Shown here piece after piece: positions 57,163 through 64,000 of a stretch of DNA of 64,000 nucleotides (position 1 is its first letter; the number at the start of each line of letters is the position of its first letter). This stretch comes from Streptomyces echinoruber (GTDB lineage: Bacteria; Actinomycetota; Actinomycetes; Streptomycetales; Streptomycetaceae). The notes under the pieces are model-generated. The model made no database searches. It was given only the letters and a program-made list of their open reading frames with translations, and was not told the DNA's origin. The position numbers and the translations under genes are program-made. Where the stretch lies: assembly GCF_014651135.1 (NCBI RefSeq), contig NZ_BMWH01000003.1, forward strand, positions 193,708 to 257,707. Direction: 5' to 3'.

Positions 57163-58413
57163 ATGCCGGTCACGCCCACCCTCGACGCCGACGTGCTGCG
57201 GCGGCAGGACCCCGAAGTCGCCGACCTCCTGCTGGGGGAGCTGGACCGGCAGAGCTCGACGCTGCAGCTGATCGCGGCGGAGAACTTCACGTCGCCGGCG
57301 GTGCTGGCGGCGCTCGGGTCGCCGCTCGCCAACAAGTACGCGGAAGGGTATCCGGGGGCGCGCCACCACGGCGGCTGCGAGATCGTGGACGCGGTCGAGC
57401 GGCTGGCCGTGGAGCGGGCGAAGACGCTGTTCGGCGCGCAGCACGCCAATGTGCAGCCGCACTCGGGCTCCTCGGCGGTGCTCGCGGCGTACGCGGCGCT
57501 GCTGCGGCCCGGGGACACCGTGCTGGCGCTCGGGCTGCCCCACGGCGGGCACCTGACGCACGGCTCGCCGGCGAACTTCTCGGGCCGCTGGTTCGACTTC
57601 GTGGCCTACGGCGTCGACGCCGAGACCGGGCTCGTCGACCGGGACCAGGTGCACAGCCTGGCCAGGGCGCACCGGCCCAAGGCGATCGTGTGCGGGTCGA
57701 TCGCCCACCCCCGCCACCTCGACTACGCCTTCTTCCGCGAGGTCGCCGACGAGGTGGGCGCCTACCTCGTCGCGGACGCCGCGCACCCGATCGGGCTGGT
57801 CGCCGGGGGAGCGGCGCCGAGCCCGGTGCCGTACGCCGACGTGGTGTGCGCCACCACCCACAAGGTGCTGCGCGGGCCGCGCGGCGGGATGATCCTGTGC
57901 GGGGCGGAGCTCGCCGAGCGGGTGGACCGGGCGGTGTTCCCGTTCACGCAGGGCGGCGCGCAGATGCACACCGTCGCCGCCAAGGCGGTCGCGTTCGGGG
58001 AGGCGGCGACCGCGGAGTTCGCCGGGTACGCCCGCCGGGTGGTCGCCAACGCGCGGGTGCTCGCGGCGGGGCTGGCGGCCGAGGGCCTGACCGTCGTCAG
58101 CGGCGGCACCGACACCCACCTGATCGTCGCCGACCCCGCGCCGCTCGGCGTGGACGGGCGCACCGCCCGGGACCGGCTGGCCGCCGCCGGGATGGTCCTG
58201 GACTGCTGCGCGCTGCCCTACGGCGACGCCCGCGGCCTGCGCCTGGGCACGGCCGCGGTGACCACGCAGGGCATGGGCGAGGCGGAGATGGCACGGATCG
58301 CGGCGCTCATGGCGGTGGTCCTGCGCGGGGCGCCGGCCGGGAAGGAGGCCGGGGCACGCGCGCGGGAGGAGGTGCGGGAACTGGCCGGAGCGTTTCCGCC
58401 GTATCCGGGGTGA
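57163..58413 (+). CDS. glyA: Serine hydroxymethyltransferase
   Basis: 416 aa PLP enzyme that splits serine to glycine and one-carbon units. LQLIAAENFTSPAVLAALGS, YAEGYPGARHHGG, the PLP Lys in ATTHKVLRGPRGG (about 233) and QMHTVAAKAVAFGEA are present. Several positions (VQPHSGSSAVLAAYAALLRP) differ from the main glyA, so a second SHMT elsewhere is likely. TACAGT (about 57123) is a possible -10. Confidence 0.9.
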   Translation: MPVTPTLDADVLRRQDPEVADLLLGELDRQSSTLQLIAAENFTSPAVLAALGSPLANKYAEGYPGARHHGGCEIVDAVERLAVERAKTLFGAQHANVQPHSGSSAVLAAYAALLRPGDTVLALGLPHGGHLTHGSPANFSGRWFDFVAYGVDAETGLVDRDQVHSLARAHRPKAIVCGSIAHPRHLDYAFFREVADEVGAYLVADAAHPIGLVAGGAAPSPVPYADVVCATTHKVLRGPRGGMILCGAELAERVDRAVFPFTQGGAQMHTVAAKAVAFGEAATAEFAGYARRVVANARVLAAGLAAEGLTVVSGGTDTHLIVADPAPLGVDGRTARDRLAAAGMVLDCCALPYGDARGLRLGTAAVTTQGMGEAEMARIAALMAVVLRGAPAGKEAGARAREEVRELAGAFPPYPG

Positions 58414-58551
58414 ACCGGGGTAGGCGCACCCGGTACGCACCCGTACACAGCCACCCGTGGAACCATCGTGGCTACCCGGAAGTCCTCACCTGTATGCGGC
58501 GATCGCTAGGGTGTGGGGCTGAGATGGCCAGCGAGACCTGTGGGGAAGCCC

Positions 58552-59895
58552 GTGCGTGAATACCTCCTGACGCTCTGCATCACGGCCGCGGTGACGTACC
58601 TGCTGACAGGGCCGGTGCGGAAGTTCGCCATCGTGGCCGGCGCGATGCCGGAGATCCGGGCGCGGGACGTGCACCGGGAACCCACGCCGCGGCTCGGCGG
58701 CATCGCGATGTTCTTCGGGCTGTGCGCGGGACTGCTGGTCGCCGACCACCTCACCAACCTCAACGAGGTCTTCGCCAAGTCGAACGAGCCGCGGGCGCTG
58801 CTCTCGGGCGCCGCGCTGATCTGGCTGATCGGCGTCCTGGACGACAAGTTCGAGATCGACGCCCTGATCAAGCTGGGCGGCCAGTTCATCGCCGCCGCCA
58901 TCATGGTCGTGCAGGGGCTGACCATCCTGTGGCTGCCCATCCCGGGCGTCGGCAACGTCGCGCTGACCCAGTGGCAGGGCACCCTGCTCACCGTCGCGCT
59001 CGTCGTCATCACCATCAACGCGGTCAACTTCGTCGACGGCCTGGACGGCCTCGCGGCCGGCATGGTGTGCATCGCGTCGATGGCGTTCTTCCTGTACGCC
59101 TACCGCATCTGGTACTCGTACGGCATCGAGTCCGCCGCCCCCGCCACCCTCTTCGCGGCCATCCTCATGGGCATGTGCCTGGGCTTCCTGCCGCACAACA
59201 TGCACCCCGCGCGGATCTTCATGGGCGACTCCGGCTCCATGCTCATCGGCCTGGTGCTGGCCGCGGGCGCGATCTCCATCACCGGGCAGGTCGACCCGGA
59301 CGCGCTGAAGCTGTTCACCGGGTCCGAGAAGGCGGCCGTGCACCAGACGGTGCCGGTCTACATCCCGCTGCTGCTGCCGCTGACGATCCTCGCGGTGCCC
59401 ACCGCCGACCTGGTGCTCGCCGTGGTGCGCCGCACCTGGCGCGGCCAGTCGCCGTTCGCCGCGGACCGCGGGCACCTGCACCACCGGCTGCTGGAGATCG
59501 GGCACTCGCACAGCCGGGCCGTGCTGATCATGTACTTCTGGTCGGCGCTGATCGCGTTCGGCGCGCTGGCCTACTCGGTCAACTCCGCGTCGATGTGGAT
59601 CGTGCTGGGCGTCGCGCTGCTCAGCGCCGTCGGCCTGGTGCTGCTCCTGCTGCCGCGCTTCACCCCGCGCGCCCCGCGGTGGGCCGAGCACTTCGTGCCG
59701 CCGCGCTACCGCCGCAGGCGGGCGGCCACCGCCGGGTCCGCCAACTCCCCGGTGGGAGAGGCCGGTTCGCCCTCCGACCGGGAGCAGGAGCCGCCGGTGG
59801 CGGTGATGACCGGTGTGGCGGGAGTCAACGGAGCGACCGCGCTGGGCAGTCACCGGCACCGCCCGGAACGGCGCAAGGCGGGAACGTCGCGCTGA
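58552..59895 (+). CDS. WecA/MraY-family undecaprenyl-phosphate sugar-phosphate transferase
   Basis: 447 aa with about eleven membrane helices. Catalytic signatures: LDDKFEID (DDxxD-type), AVNFVDGLDGLAAG, HPARIFMGDSGSM and the RGHLHHRLLEIGHS His motif. The protein probably transfers a GlcNAc-1-phosphate to undecaprenyl phosphate in teichoic acid or wall glycan synthesis. A 60-residue Pro/Gly-rich cytoplasmic tail follows. GTG 58552 has GGGGAAG upstream. It lies just before the atp operon. Confidence 0.93.
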   Translation: MREYLLTLCITAAVTYLLTGPVRKFAIVAGAMPEIRARDVHREPTPRLGGIAMFFGLCAGLLVADHLTNLNEVFAKSNEPRALLSGAALIWLIGVLDDKFEIDALIKLGGQFIAAAIMVVQGLTILWLPIPGVGNVALTQWQGTLLTVALVVITINAVNFVDGLDGLAAGMVCIASMAFFLYAYRIWYSYGIESAAPATLFAAILMGMCLGFLPHNMHPARIFMGDSGSMLIGLVLAAGAISITGQVDPDALKLFTGSEKAAVHQTVPVYIPLLLPLTILAVPTADLVLAVVRRTWRGQSPFAADRGHLHHRLLEIGHSHSRAVLIMYFWSALIAFGALAYSVNSASMWIVLGVALLSAVGLVLLLLPRFTPRAPRWAEHFVPPRYRRRRAATAGSANSPVGEAGSPSDREQEPPVAVMTGVAGVNGATALGSHRHRPERRKAGTSR

Positions 59896-60141
59896 CGCCA
59901 AGGTAAGAATCTGACTAAAGCGTTGCCAAATCGTGGGGGTGCGAACACCCTCATACCAGACAAGTCACCCCAGTTTTTGCACAGACGGGCGGCTTCACAC
60001 TCATGTGTGACAGCAAGCACACCGGTCAGGTAAAGACTGCATCAAATCGTTTGTGATACCGTTCACGAGAACCCGGATGGAGCCGCAGCGGCGGTCCGGC
60101 CGCCCGTCAGGTTCCTTCTCGAACCGGGACTACGCTCGTCC
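59896..60141 (+). promoter_or_regulatory. atp operon promoter region with CRP-like site
   Basis: TGTGA-CAGCAA-GCACA (60006-60021) matches the CRP/FNR half-site layout TGTGA-N6-TCACA with one mismatch, and overlaps a TCACAC...GTGTGA inverted repeat. A -10 box TACGCT (60131-60136) would start transcription at about 60142. No gene is present in this gap. Confidence 0.4.
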
Positions 60142-60186
60142 ATGACGACCCCCCTGCTGCCCCCTCGAGTGAGCGGAGTTGCCGCC

Positions 60187-60624
60187 ATGCCCTCCAGTGA
60201 GGCACGGAACCTGATGCCGATCGCCGTCCCCACGGCGGCTGCCGGCGTGGTCGCCGTTGCCGTCAGCGGTGCGGTCGCCGGCGGCAAGGGAGCACTTGGA
60301 GCCGCTGTCGGCACGCTGCTCGCCATCCTCTTCATGGGGATCGGCCTGTACGTCCTGCAGTGGACGGCGAAAACGCTCCCGCAGCTGTTCCAGGCCATGG
60401 GGCTGATGCTCTATGTCGCGCAGCTCCTGCTGCTCCTGATCTTCGTCGCCCTCTTCAGGGACACCTCCCTCTTCAACGCCAGGACGTTCGCGGCCTCGCT
60501 CATCGTCGCGACGGTCGTGTGGATGGCCGCTCAGGCCCGTGCGCACATGAAGAGCAAGATCTTCTATGTCGATCCGGACTCCACGAAGAGCGGGAAATCC
60601 GAGAAGTCAGGGTCTCCGTCGTGA
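60187..60624 (+). CDS. atpI: ATP synthase assembly/associated protein AtpI
   Basis: 145 aa with four membrane helices (MPIAVPTAAAGVVAVAVSGA, AAVGTLLAILFMGIGLY, LMLYVAQLLLLLIFVALF, ASLIVATVVWMAA), the usual actinobacterial first gene of the atp operon; it helps c-ring assembly in other bacteria. I prefer ATG 60187 (MPSSEARN) with GGAG 8 bases upstream; an ATG at 60142 is possible if the transcript is leaderless. Confidence 0.88.
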   Translation: MPSSEARNLMPIAVPTAAAGVVAVAVSGAVAGGKGALGAAVGTLLAILFMGIGLYVLQWTAKTLPQLFQAMGLMLYVAQLLLLLIFVALFRDTSLFNARTFAASLIVATVVWMAAQARAHMKSKIFYVDPDSTKSGKSEKSGSPS

Positions 60625-60852
60625 GGAGTGGGGGCGGGACGAAGGGATGCGGGATCTCCTGCTATCGTCCGGTGCCAACTGCGGCATCGCGGGCGCGGGC
60701 ATCTGAGCTGACGCCTGCTCAAGCGCGAGGCTCGAAGCCCCCCAGCCGCCCCCACATCCGTAAGACACCAGTCCAAGTGCCGATCCGCGGCTGCGTGCCG
60801 CGCCGACACAACGAGGTTGCCGTACCCATGCGTCACGCCGAAGGAGCCCGCG

Positions 60853-61987
<1,135 letters not shown>

Positions 61988-62029
61988 TCCCTTCCTACTT
62001 GCCCACACGAATCGACGAAAGGCACTGAT

Positions 62030-62587
62030 GTGATCGCCAACCTGGTACAGCTGGCGGCCGAGGAGGAGCAGAACCCGCTCATCCCGCCCGGTCCCGAGCT
62101 GCTCGTCGGCACCATCGCCTTCGCCATCGTGTTCTTCTTCTTCTGGAAGAAGCTGCTTCCGAACATCAACAAGGTTCTGGAGGAGCGCCGCGCGGCGATC
62201 GAAGGCGGTATCGAAGAGGCCGAGGCCATGAAGGTCGAGGCCCAGAGCGTCCTTGAGCAGTACAAGGCCCAGCTCGCCGAGGCCCGGCACGAGGCCGCGC
62301 GTCTGCGCCAGGAGGCGCAGGAGCAGGGTGCCGCCCTCATCGCCGAGATGCGGGCCGAGGGCCAGCGGCAGCGCGAGGAGATCATCGCCGCCGGCCACGC
62401 CCAGATCGAGGCCGACCGCAAGGCCGCCGCGTCCGCGCTCCGCCAGGACGTCGGCCGGCTCGCCACCGAGCTGGCGAGCAAGCTCGTCGGTGAGTCCCTC
62501 GAGGACCACGCCCGGCAGAGCCGCGTCATCGACCGCTTCCTCGACGAGCTCGAGGAGAAGGCGACGCAGGCCGAGGCGGCCCGATGA
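62030..62587 (+). CDS. atpF: ATP synthase F0 subunit b
   Basis: 185 aa: one membrane helix (VGTIAFAIVFFFFWKKLLP), then a long charged coiled coil that forms the peripheral stalk. GTG 62030 (the preceding ATG is directly followed by TGA). Overlaps atpH (ATGA). Confidence 0.96.
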   Translation: MIANLVQLAAEEEQNPLIPPGPELLVGTIAFAIVFFFFWKKLLPNINKVLEERRAAIEGGIEEAEAMKVEAQSVLEQYKAQLAEARHEAARLRQEAQEQGAALIAEMRAEGQRQREEIIAAGHAQIEADRKAAASALRQDVGRLATELASKLVGESLEDHARQSRVIDRFLDELEEKATQAEAAR

Positions 62588-63405
62588 CCGCGCACGGAGC
62601 CAGCCGCGAGGCCCTGGCGGCCGCCCGTGAGCGCCTGGACGCGCTGACGGACGCCACGTCCGTCGACGCCGCCCGGCTCGCCGGCGAGCTGGCCGCCGTC
62701 ACCGCGCTGCTGCACCGCGAGGCCGGCCTGCGCCGGGTCCTCACCGACCCGGCGCAGCCCGGAGAGCGCAAGGCCGAGCTGGTGCAGCGCCTGCTCGGCA
62801 CGCAGATCGGCGGCCCGGCCGCCGACCTGGTGTCCGGCATGGTGCGCTCCCGCTGGTCGCAGCCGCGCGACCTGGTCGACGCGCTGGAGCAGCTGGCCGA
62901 CCTCGCCGACCTGACGGCGGCGCAGCGGGACGGCACGCTCGACGACGTCGAGGACGAGCTGTTCCGGTTCTCCCGGATCGTCTCCTCCTCCACCGAGCTG
63001 CGCGCCGCGCTGACCGACCGGGCCGCGAGCACCGAGGCCAAGGCCGAGCTGCTGCACCGGCTGCTCGGCGGCCGCGCCAAGCCGGCCACGGAGCGTCTGG
63101 TCACGCGCCTTGTGACCGCGCCGCGGGGACGTAGCCTGGAAGCGGGACTCGAGTCCCTGTCCAAGCTGGCCGCCGAGCGGCGCCACCGGATGGTCGCCGT
63201 GGTCACCTCGGCGGTCCCGCTGAGCGACCGGCAGAAGCAGCGTCTGGGCGCCGCCCTGGCGAAGCTCTACGGGCGCCCCATGCACCTGAACCTCGACGTG
63301 GACCCCACGGTCGTCGGCGGGGTGCGGGTGCAGGTCGGTGACGAGGTCATCAACGGCTCCCTCGCGGACCGGCTCGACGAGGCCGCCCGCCGCATGGCGA
63401 GCTAG
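62584..63405 (+). CDS. atpH: ATP synthase F1 subunit delta
   Basis: 273 aa, longer than the E. coli protein as is usual in Streptomyces; the C-terminal half (VTSAVPLSDRQKQRLGAALA, DPTVVGGVRVQVGDEVINGS) is the standard delta/OSCP domain. Start overlaps the atpF stop by four bases. Confidence 0.95.
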   Translation: MTAHGASREALAAARERLDALTDATSVDAARLAGELAAVTALLHREAGLRRVLTDPAQPGERKAELVQRLLGTQIGGPAADLVSGMVRSRWSQPRDLVDALEQLADLADLTAAQRDGTLDDVEDELFRFSRIVSSSTELRAALTDRAASTEAKAELLHRLLGGRAKPATERLVTRLVTAPRGRSLEAGLESLSKLAAERRHRMVAVVTSAVPLSDRQKQRLGAALAKLYGRPMHLNLDVDPTVVGGVRVQVGDEVINGSLADRLDEAARRMAS

Positions 63406-63534
63406 CAGCAACTCAACACGTACGTACTGATGACGGCCCTGGTTGGGCCGTGCAGGATGCAGAGTTTTTCGGGTGGGCCGCACCACCGGACCCCCAAGAA
63501 ACTTCGGGCCCAACAAGGAGAGCAGGGAACCCAG

Positions 63535-64000
63535 ATGGCGGAGCTCACGATCCGGCCGGAGGAGATCCGGGACGCGCTGGAGAACTTCGTCCAGTCGTAC
63601 AAGCCGGACGCGGCCTCGCGCGAGGAGGTCGGCACCGTCACCTTCGCCGGTGACGGTATCGCGAGGGTCGAGGGCCTGCCCTCGACCATGGCCAACGAAC
63701 TGCTGAAGTTCGAGGACGGCACCCTCGGCCTCGCCCTCAACCTCGAGGAGCGGGAGATCGGTGCCATCGTCCTCGGCGAGTTCAGCGGCATCGAGGAGGG
63801 GCAGCCGGTCACCCGGACCGGCGAGGTCCTGTCGGTGCCGGTCGGCGAGGGCTACCTCGGCCGTGTCGTCGACCCGCTCGGCAACCCGATCGACGGCCTC
63901 GGCGAGATCGAGACCGACGGCCGCCGCGCCCTCGAGCTGCAGGCCCCCACGGTCATGCAGCGCAAGTCGGTGCACGAGCCGATGGAGACCGGCTACAAGG
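63535..64000 (+). CDS. atpA: ATP synthase F1 subunit alpha (5' part; 3' end outside window)
   Basis: 155 codons are visible. N-terminal crown domain ([39 protein letters not shown]) and [19 protein letters not shown] confirm the identity; the Walker motif is beyond the window. AAGGAG stands about 15 bp before ATG 63535. The gap from atpH (129 bp) has no gene. Confidence 0.96.
   Translation, partial: MAELTIRPEEIRDALENFVQSYKPDAASREEVGTVTFAGDGIARVEGLPSTMANELLKFEDGTLGLALNLEEREIGAIVLGEFSGIEEGQPVTRTGEVLSVPVGEGYLGRVVDPLGNPIDGLGEIETDGRRALELQAPTVMQRKSVHEPMETGYK

Noticed and set aside
58401..58420. Stop-codon-spanning duplication at glyA (CCGGGGTGA followed by CCGGGGTAG)
   Set aside because: Only about 6 bp are shared, which is within chance for this composition.
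60142..60186. Upstream ATG as the atpI start (leaderless)
   Set aside because: The -10 box spacing makes it possible, but the added residues look non-conserved and a ribosome site supports 60187; kept as an alternative only.

Overview
The window is about 64 kb of very GC-rich DNA with Streptomyces gene content: a conservon (cvnABCD), an FxsT-type TPR protein, the fused actinobacterial 2-oxoglutarate decarboxylase/dehydrogenase, an HspR-type (HAIR) operator in front of lon, the lysA-hom-thrC-thrB-rho-rpmE-prfA-prmC block and an atpIBEFHA operon. From memory the backbone order follows the S. coelicolor chromosome from roughly kgd/lon to atpA; I could not check this by search. Many starts are GTG or TTG, and several promoters place the -10 box so that transcription would begin at or next to a start codon.

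Layout. 1-9 kb: the 3' part of fxsT, then (minus strand) kgd, an OmpR/EnvZ-type two-component pair and a SAM-dependent, spermidine-synthase-like protein. 9-13.6 kb: lon, a five-step 94-bp tandem array made from the tail of the next gene, a secreted GH25 muramidase and a MarR regulator. 13.7-20.8 kb: a PP2C-like phosphatase divergent from a conservon, which is followed by a StyA-type flavoprotein. 20.8-29.6 kb: a secreted coiled-coil protein lacking its expected peptidase domain, a TetR regulator with two divergent diiron proteins (AurF-like and ferritin/R2-like), a broken DUF3291 gene, a single-ORF fusion of a SEDS (RodA/FtsW) polymerase to a class B PBP, and a CX5R phosphatase. 29.7-37.8 kb: an accessory island with a NERD protein, a tandem universal stress protein, nicotinate phosphoribosyltransferase reading in frame into a DUF1876 gene, a class I aldolase, a pyridoxamine-oxidase-like protein, a nitroreductase remnant, an NTF2-like protein and a cold-shock protein. 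This set resembles the dormancy (DosR/DevR) gene set, and three GC-rich palindromes lie at its promoters. 37.8-39.8 kb: wreckage of an integrated element beside tRNA-Arg(CCG), namely a truncated IS5-type transposase joined to the last codons of a tyrosine integrase. 39.9-49.8 kb: a single-domain response regulator, nrtL (an ArgS-derived protein), lysA, hom, thrC, thrB and rho. 49.9-64 kb: a secreted trypsin-like protease with VCBS/FG-GAP repeats, an LCP cell-wall ligase, rpmE, prfA, prmC, tsaC/sua5, a phosphatase-like protein lacking its nucleophile, glyA, a WecA-like transferase, and the atp operon, cut off in atpA.

The commonest unusual signal is DNA-level reiteration at gene ends. At least six genes (GH25, AurF-like, PNPOx-like, lysA, thrC, LCP) have their last codons plus stop codon duplicated in tandem downstream, with units of 14-94 bp. 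Separately, two families of roughly 27-40-bp palindromic elements have entered genes: one forms the new C-terminus of Lon, one shifts the frame of the DUF3291 gene, and one lengthens the N-terminus of PrmC. The best candidates for new biology are the pncB-DUF1876 continuous ORF with a phased decamer array at the junction, the SEDS-PBP fusion, the dormancy-like island with its palindromes, and the linkage of nrtL to tRNA-Arg.
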